From a virus: a stretch of DNA of 24,170 nt. The notes under the pieces were generated by a model that was not told the DNA's origin, searched no databases, and worked only from the letters and a program-made list of their open reading frames with translations. How positions within the stretch are numbered: the first letter of the stretch is position 1; each line of letters opens with the position of its first letter. Shown here in pieces: positions 1 through 7,574 of this stretch. The stretch covers positions 1-24,170 of IMG/VR virus record IMGVR_UViG_3300021963_000641; one strand, 5' to 3'. The translations under genes and the position numbers were made by a program.

Positions 1-128
1 CCATCATATAATTCCTCACACTCTGTTCCTGTACATGTTGGTGGTACTGGTGGTGTTGGAGGTGTAACTGGTGGACAACAATTATTGCATCCACATCCTT
101 CATTACAATTAGGGTTTGTACAAGACAT
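1..128 (-). CDS. Cys/Pro-rich structural or fibre protein, N-terminus only (partial)
   Basis: This gene begins at an ATG whose complement is at 126-128 and runs off the left edge, so only about 42 residues are seen. The protein starts MSCTNPNCNEGCGCNNCC and continues into a Pro/Thr stretch (PPVTPPTPPVPP), then CTGTECEELYDG. The Cys-rich head followed by a proline hinge resembles the attachment end of an elongated virion protein. It lies 18 bases downstream of the FnIII-containing fibre gene on the same strand. The function is inferred from context and composition only, and no family can be assigned from this fragment. Confidence 0.6.
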   Translation of the reverse strand, partial: MSCTNPNCNEGCGCNNCCPPVTPPTPPVPPTCTGTECEELYD

Positions 129-146
129 ATTTTTATTTTTTAATTA

Positions 147-1751
147 TTAGCAAGTTGGTATCATTGTATCATCAAATTCTGCGTTAATCAAACCAGTTGA
201 AACACCACAATCTAAATTTTTACTTACAGTAGTACATAATGCTGTACCACAATTAGTATATGTTTGAGCTTCATAAATATAGTCACCATGATCTGCACCA
301 TTAGGTATTCCTATTGTAACTTGATCATACACTGGTCCAAAAAATGCACAACTTGTAACTAGATATTTTACTATAACATTTATAGTTGAACCAGTAGTAT
401 TTGTTACTGGTAAACCTGTTGAAGCATTAGCAAGAGTAACTGTTGTTTTAGTATTATTTACAGTATAAGATACAGGTACTCCACTTTCAACACAGTCTAC
501 ACTTGTATCTGCTTCTGGTGATTCTATAACTTCTATTTTATATAATATTGTTGGTACTATTAATTCACTTATTACTTTTGCACCATTTGATTCTCCACAA
601 GAATAAATTGCATGTATATAAACAACATAATCTTGACCTATAGTTAATGCAGTTGAAGGTATATTAAAAGTAAGAAAAGCTGTAGATAATGTTGTATCAT
701 ATAGAGAAGGTCCTGTAGGAGCTGTGCCAGTCCATTCAAAAACTTCAATTCTATATCCAATTGGTATTTCTATTCCAGCATAACTTGGTTCTTCCCATGT
801 TACAGTAGAATATGTTGTTCCAATAGTAGTAATTGTTACATTTTCAGGAACTGCTAAAACACAAGGTAATACAACAGGTGCCTCAAAAAAGTTTGCAACT
901 TTGTAACGCATGTCACATACTGTTAACCATAAATTATTTATACTATCTGCAATTGTAGTTGGTGTTTCTACCCATCCTGTAATATCATTCATTATAAGTT
1001 CAGAATCTGACAACTGCGGTGCAGTACTTAATCCTGGACATTGAGCATTTATTGCATTTATTAATAATGTTGAAAATCCAACAGTTCCTAATAAATTACA
1101 AAAAGAAGCTTCTAAATTTGCAAAAGCATCTTGTATTAACAATGTTTGACCTGATGTAGGTGCACTTGCACATTGAGAAGTCACATATATTTCATATGTG
1201 TAAGTACTTAAATTTTGTACAGTTATTTCTAATTCTATAACTCTAGATGATAGATTACTAATTGTAAAATTAATGTTACTAATATCTGTAATAATAGTAC
1301 AAATAGTTGTAGCTAAATATGCAGCATATTCTGTGAGAGGTAATGCTGTAACAGTATCACCATCTTGTTGAAAATATAAACATTCTGGTAAATACACTAT
1401 AGGATCTGATGTAGCTCCATCTGTTTTATTAGTAGTGCTTCCACCACCAGTAGTACCATTAGAATCTATACTACATACTTTAGTAATAATAGCTTGTAAC
1501 GTTTGTAAAAGAGTAGTAGGATTTTCAGCACCTGACTCTACTAAACATGCAAATTCTAAAGTTGTAACATCAAGAACATTTTCTGTAACATCACATAATA
1601 AAGTTGCAAGTTTAAATACAACTTCATCAATAGAATCACCTGCACATAAATTAATACAAGGAATATTTGGTCCTTGCCATATCACACATGATGTAGATAT
1701 CTTAGGACAATTATCTCTATTTGATCCTGGAGTAGTTATAGGTGTTCCCAT
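147..1751 (-). CDS. Tail/head fibre-like protein with fibronectin type III domain (534 aa)
   Basis: This is probably an elongated virion surface protein. Residues about 20-60 hold a Cys-containing segment (VIWQGPNIPCINLCAGDS, then a helix with LATLLCDV) like the N-terminal attachment segments of Bacteroidota phage fibres. A Gly/Ser/Thr linker lies near 98-112 and a short coiled-coil-like stretch (ITDISNINFTISNLSSRVIELE) near 153-176. A fibronectin type III domain follows at about 299-400, with the typical TVTWEEP strand, GYRIEVFEW and QDYVVYIHAIYSCG. The last 130 residues are beta-rich and Cys-containing. It is the last complete gene of the leftward virion module and its ATG shares one base with the stop of the preceding 74-aa gene. 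FnIII domains in phage virions usually mediate surface binding. Whether this one sits on the tail or the capsid cannot be decided here. Confidence 0.75.
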   Translation of the reverse strand: MGTPITTPGSNRDNCPKISTSCVIWQGPNIPCINLCAGDSIDEVVFKLATLLCDVTENVLDVTTLEFACLVESGAENPTTLLQTLQAIITKVCSIDSNGTTGGGSTTNKTDGATSDPIVYLPECLYFQQDGDTVTALPLTEYAAYLATTICTIITDISNINFTISNLSSRVIELEITVQNLSTYTYEIYVTSQCASAPTSGQTLLIQDAFANLEASFCNLLGTVGFSTLLINAINAQCPGLSTAPQLSDSELIMNDITGWVETPTTIADSINNLWLTVCDMRYKVANFFEAPVVLPCVLAVPENVTITTIGTTYSTVTWEEPSYAGIEIPIGYRIEVFEWTGTAPTGPSLYDTTLSTAFLTFNIPSTALTIGQDYVVYIHAIYSCGESNGAKVISELIVPTILYKIEVIESPEADTSVDCVESGVPVSYTVNNTKTTVTLANASTGLPVTNTTGSTINVIVKYLVTSCAFFGPVYDQVTIGIPNGADHGDYIYEAQTYTNCGTALCTTVSKNLDCGVSTGLINAEFDDTMIPTC

Positions 1752-1975
1752 TATATTGTGTTTATTTTTTCTTCAACTTTAGATAATGTACAAAATCCTG
1801 GCATTGCACAGGAACAAGTTTCCATTTCTCTACCACGTATGAGAAGATTGCGTAAATCATCTGCAAGCTCTTCATCAATAAGAGCAGAACATGTTTTTAA
1901 ACCATAACGCTTTCTTTTGTAAGTAGCATATACAGTTTCAGCAAATACTTCATTTATACGAATAAGAGCATCCAT
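1751..1975 (-). CDS. Small Cys-containing protein of the virion module (74 aa)
   Basis: I do not recognise a named family. The N-terminal 50 residues look helical and charged (INEVFAETVYATYKRKRYG, then IDEELADDLRNLLIRGREM). The C-terminal third has four cysteines (ETCSCAMPGFC) that could bind a metal or form disulfides. The stop codon shares one base with the ATG of the fibre gene downstream (TAATG), so the two are probably translationally coupled. The 43-aa Cys-rich gene is just upstream. Context suggests a structural or assembly accessory protein. Confidence 0.65.
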   Translation of the reverse strand: MDALIRINEVFAETVYATYKRKRYGLKTCSALIDEELADDLRNLLIRGREMETCSCAMPGFCTLSKVEEKINTI

Positions 1976-1979
1976 TTAG

Positions 1980-2111
1980 TTATTTCTTTTGACTTATTAA
2001 TTTTGCTTCATATGCTGTAATACAATTTGCGCATACATTTGCACCATTTGATGCTACTCTTTGTTGACATCCACAACTTAATGTAGATTGACAGTTGTTA
2101 CATTGTACCAT
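1980..2111 (-). CDS. Zn-ribbon-like micro-protein (43 aa)
   Basis: A short reading frame starts at the ATG complementary to 2109-2111 and ends with TAA. The protein begins MVQCNNCQSTLSCGCQQR and ends ANVCANCITAYEAKLISQKK. Two CxxC pairs (CNNC, CANC) flank a CGC, the layout of a small zinc ribbon. It fits exactly between its neighbours, 4 bases before the next start and about 20 after the preceding stop, on the same strand as the module, which supports a real gene despite its length. Similar tiny CxxC proteins occur next to fibre genes in crAss-like phages. The role is unknown. Confidence 0.7.
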   Translation of the reverse strand: MVQCNNCQSTLSCGCQQRVASNGANVCANCITAYEAKLISQKK

Positions 2112-2130
2112 TGGTTTTAATATTTAAAGG

Positions 2131-2715
2131 TTATTTATTACATGTTACGCAACACCCAGTTAAATACTTAGCAAGAAGTTTCTCAGCATACACATACATT
2201 TCAGTTGCTTGAACAGGAGCATGACAATACTCTGCTTTAGCTTTTGCTGCATCAATATACATCTTAATATATCTTAAGTCATGCATTTTTTGATGTTGTT
2301 CAGCTGTAGGTTCACATGCTTGTAATTGAATTTTACATACCTCTCTATAGTAAGTATTCATTAAGTGAGTCACTCTTAGATGATAATATTGAACAAATAC
2401 AGTTTCATTAGGTGACACACTATATCTGATTGTATACAAACCATCAGGAAAAGATCCTGGATCATCATTTGGATGAGTTATTCCTAAATCACCTGTAGAA
2501 AAGTTTTTTACAAAACCTGGTTCTAAAACAGTTGGTGGATCTATAGTTGTATTGTTTGTATAGTAAATAGGCATTGAAAAGCCTGGTAAGTATATGTCAA
2601 GTCTAGGACAATCTACTTCCAGTCCTTCACCATATACAGATGCATCCCATATTCTTAGTATATTTTCACAAGCTGTATCTGGTATGTCTAATGCAAGTGT
2701 GTGTTTAATTGCCAT
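2131..2715 (-). CDS. Virion-module protein: beta-sandwich-like N-terminus, helical Cys-ended C-terminus (194 aa)
   Basis: Not a family I can name with certainty. Residues 1-115 look like a beta-rich domain of alternating hydrophobic strands with turns (CPRLDIYLPGFSMPIYY, DGLYTIRYSVSPNETVFVQYYHLRV). Residues about 118-194 are helical and amphipathic, with ACEPTAEQHQKMHDL and AKAKAEYCHAP, and end in a Cys cluster (TGCCVTCNK). It lies between a terminator-bounded structural gene upstream and the Cys-rich micro-genes downstream, all leftward. Combined with its position in the fibre and connector block, this suggests a virion component such as a fibre base or adaptor. That role is inference. Confidence 0.7.
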   Translation of the reverse strand: MAIKHTLALDIPDTACENILRIWDASVYGEGLEVDCPRLDIYLPGFSMPIYYTNNTTIDPPTVLEPGFVKNFSTGDLGITHPNDDPGSFPDGLYTIRYSVSPNETVFVQYYHLRVTHLMNTYYREVCKIQLQACEPTAEQHQKMHDLRYIKMYIDAAKAKAEYCHAPVQATEMYVYAEKLLAKYLTGCCVTCNK

Positions 2716-2774
2716 AATTGATTCAGTATTAACATCATTACAATAAGAATTTACAAAAAATTTTGATATAAAAC

Positions 2775-2804
2775 AAAAAGAGGAGACAAATTAATGTCTC
2801 CTCT
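2775..2804 (-). terminator. Intrinsic terminator after the 558-aa structural gene
   Basis: A perfect 10-base-pair stem (AGAGGAGACA / TGTCTCCTCT) with a six-base loop lies at 2779-2804. Read on the minus strand it is followed directly by five T residues (complement of 2775-2779). It sits 25 bases past the stop of the 2829-4505 gene and before the 194-aa gene, so it should end or attenuate the leftward late transcript here. Confidence 0.85.
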
Positions 2805-2828
2805 ATAGTGTTTATACATTTTAAATTA

Positions 2829-4505
2829 TTATGGTAACAATTTAAATCTATTATCTAAATTACCAGCAGTTATCATCCAGTTGTCAATGTTTGTTTCAAA
2901 AGCAGACATTGATGTTCTAGCTGCAGCAACAGTACTTGTAATAGGTACAAAGATTCTAATCAAATATTGATCATTATCCATCATTCCAGAAGGATTAGCT
3001 TTACGTGGAACACTATGTAACAAGTTGTAAATAAGGTATTTACTTGCACGTGTTACTTCACCAAAAGGATTATAATCAAGAACCTCTCTTAAACGTGGAT
3101 CTTGGATCCATGGTTCTTGTTGGTATCTCTTAGCTAAAATTAATTCTCTAAGAACAGTTTCACCAAATCCTCTACCTTGTACAGCTTGTTGAACTTCAGC
3201 AGGTACAAAACATGCAGCTAAACATTGGTTTCCTAATGGATCTAATGCTGTAACTGAAGAATAGATTTCAATTGGTTGATATTCTACGTGATCTCTAGGA
3301 GAGAAAGAACAATCACCAAAAGTAGTATCTACATAAGCTCCAACAATTTCTAAGAAAGATTCAACTGTATCAGGATCTGTTCCTCCTGTTAAAGGAGTAT
3401 ATGCTGCAGTTGTGATAGCTTTATAAAATTTAACAGCAGTATTAGCAATAATACCAGTAGTAAATGCAGTAATATCTGTAGTACTTGGAGTATTAATTGT
3501 AGTTGCAGCAACTAAAGTAATATTAGTTCCACTTGTATAAGAAGATTTAACATATGCAGTTACAGGAGATGTAGAGCTAATATTATTAACTGATGCATCT
3601 ACAATTGTAGGATGTGCAATACTTACTTCAAATACAGAACCTGCACCACCACCACCACTAACTAATTTAGTAATAGTTGTACCAGCAGCAACACCAGTTC
3701 CAGTAAGAACTTGTCCTACAGAAAACAAACCAACAGGAGCTACAGTAGTAACTGTAAAAGTGTTTCCTCTAAGATTACCAACAGTACATACAGAACCTGT
3801 TGTAGGAGTAAATACAACTCTTTGACCAGCAGCAATACCTGTAGCTGTACCAACAGTTAAATATTGTTGAGTAGTTGTTGCAGTAACACCTGTACCTGTG
3901 CCAGAGTTTAATACTCTATTCCATACAGTTCCTTGTACAAAATCTTTAACAGTTGGATATAAAGCCAATCTATCTGCCCATCCTAACAATACAATGTTTG
4001 GATCTACATTATTAGAACTTGAATCACAACATCCTGTGTTAGCATCTAATGTAAAGTAAGCATTGTGAGTTAAGAAACGTAATGCAGGAGATCCTTTAAG
4101 ATCTAATCTTAATCTGTAAGTAGTATTACAAGTAACATTACAACCTACAGTAGCACTGATTTGTTGAATATCTTGAATAGGATTAGATGGTTCACTTAAA
4201 GTAAATGAACTAATGTACTTAGGGTTAATACCTTTTGATTTAACAGACTCTTTGTAACCTCCATGAAAAGGTCCCAATTTATCTACAGTGTGAAAACTAC
4301 CTTGTGCTAAATAAGCTAAAGGTACACCTGTAGAAGTGTTGTTATAATTTAAAGTTGTTGCACCAGACAAGTCACAAGACAAGTTTGTTTGTGCATTAAT
4401 TAATGCAAGTTGACCTGCAGTTAAAGCAGAACTTGCAGTACCAGATGCAGTCACTAACGATGTAGCTACTAAAGCCTTCTGGTAGGCATGTGGAAAATAA
4501 GACAT
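2829..4505 (-). CDS. Large virion structural protein with inserted adhesin-like repeat module (558 aa)
   Basis: A crAss-like structural protein, beginning MSYFPHAYQKALVATS and ending in a conserved-looking helical and beta segment (about 375-558: DCSFSPRDHVEYQPIEIYSS, RGFGETVLRELILAKRY). Residues about 205-300 differ: Gly/Thr/Val-rich, with a VGQVLTGTGVAAGTTITKL unit and Gly-rich GGGGAGS turn. This is the signature of a repeat domain found in many phage tail and capsid decoration proteins. The insert may continue to about 375. The gene is flanked by the Dps-like gene upstream and a strong terminator downstream, suggesting high, separately bounded expression. Auxiliary capsid or tail-barrel roles are possible and the sequence alone does not choose between them. 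Confidence 0.75.
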   Translation of the reverse strand: MSYFPHAYQKALVATSLVTASGTASSALTAGQLALINAQTNLSCDLSGATTLNYNNTSTGVPLAYLAQGSFHTVDKLGPFHGGYKESVKSKGINPKYISSFTLSEPSNPIQDIQQISATVGCNVTCNTTYRLRLDLKGSPALRFLTHNAYFTLDANTGCCDSSSNNVDPNIVLLGWADRLALYPTVKDFVQGTVWNRVLNSGTGTGVTATTTQQYLTVGTATGIAAGQRVVFTPTTGSVCTVGNLRGNTFTVTTVAPVGLFSVGQVLTGTGVAAGTTITKLVSGGGGAGSVFEVSIAHPTIVDASVNNISSTSPVTAYVKSSYTSGTNITLVAATTINTPSTTDITAFTTGIIANTAVKFYKAITTAAYTPLTGGTDPDTVESFLEIVGAYVDTTFGDCSFSPRDHVEYQPIEIYSSVTALDPLGNQCLAACFVPAEVQQAVQGRGFGETVLRELILAKRYQQEPWIQDPRLREVLDYNPFGEVTRASKYLIYNLLHSVPRKANPSGMMDNDQYLIRIFVPITSTVAAARTSMSAFETNIDNWMITAGNLDNRFKLLP

Positions 4506-4535
4506 AATATAAAATATTTAAGGGTTAATTAAAAT

Positions 4536-4970
4536 TTATTTTAAAAATAATAGTTTGTATTTGATACTATTTATAGTAGATTTTACCATGTCAAGATCAT
4601 TTACAATTTCTGAGTATGGCATAACTTGTTGCAATGAAGTAACTTGTGTTGTCAATTCTCTTAAATAAGATAATGATTCTTCTACAGAATTCAAAATTCT
4701 TGGAGCAAAATCTTCATATGTTAATAACTTTTCTGCAGCACCTTGAAAACCTTCTGCTAAATCATCAGCATGTCCAGGTAGTGCATCATACAATTCATTC
4801 AAAGCTTTATGTCCAGCATATGATCCTAGACCTGTAATCTTTAAATGCATTTTGTGAATACTTGTTGCAGCATTCATAAGTTCTGAAACTAAAGCAGAAG
4901 TCTTAGCTTCTAAAGAATCACCACCAGATGATCCTTGTCTTTTTAGTTTATAGTTTGATGTAAAATCCAT
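4536..4970 (-). CDS. Dps/ferritin-like four-helix protein with ferroxidase ligands (144 aa)
   Basis: The protein is nearly all helical. Residues 39-73 read HKMHLKITGLGSYAGH, then KALNELYDALPGHADDLAE. H42, H54, D69 and E73 are spaced 12, 15 and 4 apart, exactly as the inter-subunit ferroxidase ligands H51/H63/D78/E82 of E. coli Dps and H31/H43/D58/E62 of Listeria Dps. The length is slightly below bacterial Dps (about 150-170 aa), and a basic, Gly/Ser-rich N-terminal tail (YKLKRQGSSGGD) resembles the DNA-binding tails of Dps. It looks like the phage family of Dps-like unknown proteins (DUF5856-type; name from memory). It lies inside the virion block, between the connector-like and 558-aa structural genes, so a packaged or assembly-linked role is plausible. 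Iron oxidation is inferred from ligands only. Confidence 0.75.
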   Translation of the reverse strand: MDFTSNYKLKRQGSSGGDSLEAKTSALVSELMNAATSIHKMHLKITGLGSYAGHKALNELYDALPGHADDLAEGFQGAAEKLLTYEDFAPRILNSVEESLSYLRELTTQVTSLQQVMPYSEIVNDLDMVKSTINSIKYKLLFLK

Positions 4971-4972
4971 AA

Positions 4973-5686
4973 TTAGTTATTTTGTGTTGCGTTTTGTTTG
5001 GTTCTTTGATAATGATTCATAGATTCTATATCTCCTGCAAGAATAGCACATGCTTCATCAATAATCAATTCTGTAATATCATCCTTAAACTCACATGTCA
5101 CATCATTATATGATAATGCACCTGTTGAAGGATTTGTACAATTTATAAACTCAACTTCTCTAGGTTTTCTGTAATAAAATAATACAGGTTGTGTAAGATC
5201 AAACTCACCATTAGTATATACTTTAATTCTATTACTAGACAAAGTACAAAAGGTTTCACCCCATGTAGCACTTGGTTTTCTAAAATCATCAGCAAGAAGA
5301 TTATCTACATCTGCAACTTGAGCAAGATATACAATCATTCTTCTAGGATCTGGACAACATTCAGCAATAGACTTTACAGCAAATCTTTTAAAATACAAAT
5401 AATCAGATGGTAATAAACCTGTTTGATAATAGTTATCAAATTTAGTTAATACTACAGGACTTTGAATAGTGTCTGTAAGTAACAATTGTACATCATCAAT
5501 ATTCATCTTAGTAGATTCGTCTCCTTCTCTACCTTGATTATGACCATGTATTTGTCTACGCACCCATTCTAATTGTGCTTTATTGAATGCTTCACTAACT
5601 TGCCAGCATTCTATATTGTCATAGTCTAGACTGGCAAGCTTGTTTAAGCGCTCTTTTATCTTTATTTGTAATAAATTATTTGTCAT
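4973..5686 (-). CDS. Putative head-tail connector/ring protein (237 aa)
   Basis: A mostly helical protein with a basic, amphipathic N-terminus (LQIKIKERLNKLASLDYDNIEC), a central region with ECCPDPRRMIVYLAQVADVDNLL, a beta-containing segment (RIKVYTNGEFDLTQPVLFYYRKPREVEF) and a C-terminal helix ending in polar YQRTKQNATQNN. Size, this fold pattern and position between the capsid and fibre genes match the connector or ring proteins that stack under the portal in crAss-like phages and the adaptor class in other podoviruses. The ATG shares one base with the stop of the 48-aa gene upstream. Identification is by context and overall look, not by a catalytic motif. Confidence 0.6.
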   Translation of the reverse strand: MTNNLLQIKIKERLNKLASLDYDNIECWQVSEAFNKAQLEWVRRQIHGHNQGREGDESTKMNIDDVQLLLTDTIQSPVVLTKFDNYYQTGLLPSDYLYFKRFAVKSIAECCPDPRRMIVYLAQVADVDNLLADDFRKPSATWGETFCTLSSNRIKVYTNGEFDLTQPVLFYYRKPREVEFINCTNPSTGALSYNDVTCEFKDDITELIIDEACAILAGDIESMNHYQRTKQNATQNN

Positions 5687-5832
5687 TATTTACCTTTTGA
5701 CTTTATTTTTTTCTCTTGTTTAAGCATGTCAGCTGTAGGTTTCTTTCCAGAACCTTTGTTAGCTCTAATGTTATCCCAAAGACCTCTTTGAGAAGTAGAA
5801 CCATCTGCGCGTTTAATCATTTGTTTTGCCAT
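5686..5832 (-). CDS. Small basic virion-module protein (48 aa)
   Basis: A short frame starting at the ATG complementary to 5830-5832 and ending TAA, sharing its last base with the start of the 237-aa gene (TAATG). The protein MAKQMIKRADGSTSQRGLWD continues NIRANKGSGKKPTADMLKQEKKIKSKGK. It is strongly basic with a W-D-N-I-R core, like the tiny basic proteins found between capsid and connector genes in crAss-like phages. Such proteins may bind DNA or act as packaged peptides; the role is not established. Confidence 0.75.
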   Translation of the reverse strand: MAKQMIKRADGSTSQRGLWDNIRANKGSGKKPTADMLKQEKKIKSKGK

Positions 5833-5844
5833 GACTTATAATTA

Positions 5845-6000
5845 TTAGCAACCTCTGCCACCTTTTTTAATACTACCACCCATCTTTTTTACATTTAGTG
5901 TAGCAATACTTTTAGAAACAGGTATAATTGGTTGTGGTTTACTTACTGGTTTTTTAGCAAATTTTGAATCTGCATCTAATTGTTTTTTGTTGAATGACAT
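5845..6000 (-). CDS. Small basic Gly-rich protein (51 aa)
   Basis: Starts at the ATG complementary to 5998-6000 and ends with TAA. The protein begins MSFNKKQLDADSKFAKKPVS and ends KKMGGSIKKGGRGC, a basic Gly-rich tail with a terminal Cys. It lies 12 bases upstream of the 48-aa gene and 16 bases downstream of the 338-aa gene, all leftward, so it fits the tightly packed module. Function unknown; the basic tail suggests nucleic-acid or acidic-partner contact. Confidence 0.65.
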   Translation of the reverse strand: MSFNKKQLDADSKFAKKPVSKPQPIIPVSKSIATLNVKKMGGSIKKGGRGC

Positions 6001-6016
6001 ATTGTTATTTTTTAAA

Positions 6017-7033
6017 TTATATATTCCAGTACTTTTCAGTATTTGTTACAACATCTAAAAGAATATCTTCATTCAAAGGATTCTTTAAATATAGTAAAAT
6101 ATCTGAAGGATTTTTACCAAGCATTGCTCCTGATTTCATATGGTAAATATTACCATCACCTCTAGTAGCAATCAATTTATAGAAATTAGCATCTTTGATA
6201 ACTGCTCTTAATTTAAGAGTTTCCATATCTAATGCAGAAACATCTAAGAATTTTTGTGCTGTTAGACGTTTGTTTCTATCTTCAGTTTCACCACTAATGA
6301 ATTTATCCATGTTATCATACAACACATCAAGTGGTGTAGATTTTTTGTATTGTGTTGAGTTTGCATCAATCACTTTACATACATAGAATAACTTATTAGC
6401 ATTCTTGTCAAACATTTTTTGTAACTCAGCAAAAGCTTTATTTTTAATTTTCTTAAGCTCAGTTTTAATAGAAGCTGTTTCTTCAAACTTGTCTAAATAA
6501 AATTTAAACTTAGGTGCTTCTTTTCTTGCAAATTCTAATGATTTAGCAACAATACTAAAACCACCATGCTCAATTGCTCTTAGTTTAATAAGATCATAAG
6601 GATCATTTGCAGGATCAAGATATACAGGATCATTACTAAATCTCATTACTATCTTACCCCAAAACTCATCATTATCTGGTCTAAGTAATTTTACTTTATT
6701 CCAAAATTCTGGATCATTAACATCTAATACATTAGAAGCTAATTCTCTTTCTAATTGTGCTACAGTACTTCTAATATCTTTAATTGCAGCATCTCTATCA
6801 TCAGGAGACATGTTTTTAATCTCTGGAGCAAATTCATTTAATCCTGTAATGTATCTTTTGATACCATTATTCTCAAGACATATGATTTGTTCTTCATGAA
6901 ATACACCTTCAAATAATACCATTTGGTATTTTTCTAACCCCATGTTGTCATGTGTATTATCAACAAAAGGTCTAATTGTCAAAGAACTGCTTCTTTTTAA
7001 AGACTGATGCTTGTCTATCATTGTGATTTCCAT
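6017..7033 (-). CDS. Conserved-type virion-module protein, unknown role (338 aa)
   Basis: I cannot name the family. The protein is soluble-looking, mixed alpha/beta at the N-terminus (EKYQMVLFEGVFHEEQIICL, then a helix from DDRDAAIKDIRSTVAQLEREL). The centre is long and helical and Lys/Glu-rich at about 165-215 (FARKEAPKFKFYLDKFEETA, KTELKKIKNKAFAELQKMFD). No transmembrane segment or Cys cluster is seen. It follows the micro-genes downstream of the capsid gene and precedes the small basic proteins, a place occupied by head or cargo proteins in crAss-like phages. A second ATG four codons downstream (MIDKHQ) is an alternative start. Confidence 0.65.
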   Translation of the reverse strand: MEITMIDKHQSLKRSSSLTIRPFVDNTHDNMGLEKYQMVLFEGVFHEEQIICLENNGIKRYITGLNEFAPEIKNMSPDDRDAAIKDIRSTVAQLERELASNVLDVNDPEFWNKVKLLRPDNDEFWGKIVMRFSNDPVYLDPANDPYDLIKLRAIEHGGFSIVAKSLEFARKEAPKFKFYLDKFEETASIKTELKKIKNKAFAELQKMFDKNANKLFYVCKVIDANSTQYKKSTPLDVLYDNMDKFISGETEDRNKRLTAQKFLDVSALDMETLKLRAVIKDANFYKLIATRGDGNIYHMKSGAMLGKNPSDILLYLKNPLNEDILLDVVTNTEKYWNI

Positions 7034-7087
7034 CTGTAATAATTTAAGTTGTTTTTTTCTTTTCTCTGTTTTTTGTAACTCTTAGTT

Positions 7088-7123
7088 CAAAGCTCCTAAA
7101 CCACGTCAAGGTTGTTACATCTT
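7088..7123 (-). promoter_or_regulatory. Hairpin overlapping the stop codon of the 32-aa gene
   Basis: On the minus strand CTCCTAA (near 7123) pairs with TTAGGAG (near 7094), a perfect 7-base-pair stem enclosing the ATG-TAA end of the micro-gene. An inner AACC/GGTT stem is possible. There is no T-run after it, so it is not a standard intrinsic terminator. It could be an mRNA-stability or translational element. Confidence 0.35.
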
Positions 7124-7213
7124 AGGAGTACCAGCATTGCTGCTGGCGTAGTTAACACTGTTAACTTCAGGGAGAGAGGGTATCTCTTTATTTGCATATT
7201 GCAAATTTAGCAT
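7115..7213 (-). CDS. Micro-protein downstream of capsid gene (32 aa)
   Basis: A 32-codon frame with ATG at the complement of 7211-7213 and TAA at 7115-7117. The protein begins MLNLQYANKEIPSLPEV and ends NAGTPKM. It overlaps the end of the 41-aa gene by 7 bases, in the same direction, which favours a real coupled gene over chance. An inverted repeat (CTCCTAA / TTAGGAG) starts within its last codons and continues past the stop. Function unknown. Confidence 0.45.
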   Translation of the reverse strand: MLNLQYANKEIPSLPEVNSVNYASSNAGTPKM

Positions 7214-7332
7214 TTTTTATACTTACTTGGTGTAGCACCTGCAAGTTTTTGAGTTTTAGGACCTGACTGAGCAGATGTTGGTTTCTTAACCACAATCTTA
7301 TTGCTCATAGCTGCCTTGTTTTTTCCTGCCAT
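7207..7332 (-). CDS. Small basic Lys-rich protein (41 aa)
   Basis: Starts at the ATG complementary to 7330-7332 and ends with TAA. The protein begins MAGKNKAAMSNKIVVKKPTS and ends GATPSKYKKC: basic, Ala/Ser/Thr-rich and ending in Cys like the 51-aa protein at 5845-6000. It sits 17 bases downstream of the 74-aa gene and overlaps the 32-aa frame. It is probably another of the small basic head-associated proteins of this module; no domain is recognisable. Confidence 0.65.
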   Translation of the reverse strand: MAGKNKAAMSNKIVVKKPTSAQSGPKTQKLAGATPSKYKKC

Positions 7333-7349
7333 GATTTCTTTTTTTGTTA

Positions 7350-7574
7350 TTAATCAATTAAATTTGTAAAGAATCCTTTTTCTGTAAGATCTTCAGGATT
7401 TCTTTTTGCTCTTTCTTCAGCTTTTAAAATCTCTGCATCAGTAAATAAAATGCATCTTTCATTACTTCCATCAGCATCTTCTACTTGAACAGCTATATAC
7501 TGAGAAGCAGAACCAAATAGTCTATCTTTATTTTCTACAGATATTAATCTTCCTTTAACAATTTTTGTACTCAT
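7350..7574 (-). CDS. Small protein following the capsid gene (74 aa)
   Basis: The first half reads as a small beta-barrel (TKIVKGRLISVENKDRLFG, QYIAVQVEDADGSNERCILFTDAEI) and the second as a helix (ILKAEERAKRNPEDL). It is the first gene beyond the terminator that follows the major capsid gene, so its expression depends on read-through or a weak promoter in the short gap. No family is recognised; size and position suggest a minor head or decoration-type protein. Confidence 0.65.
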   Translation of the reverse strand: MSTKIVKGRLISVENKDRLFGSASQYIAVQVEDADGSNERCILFTDAEILKAEERAKRNPEDLTEKGFFTNLID

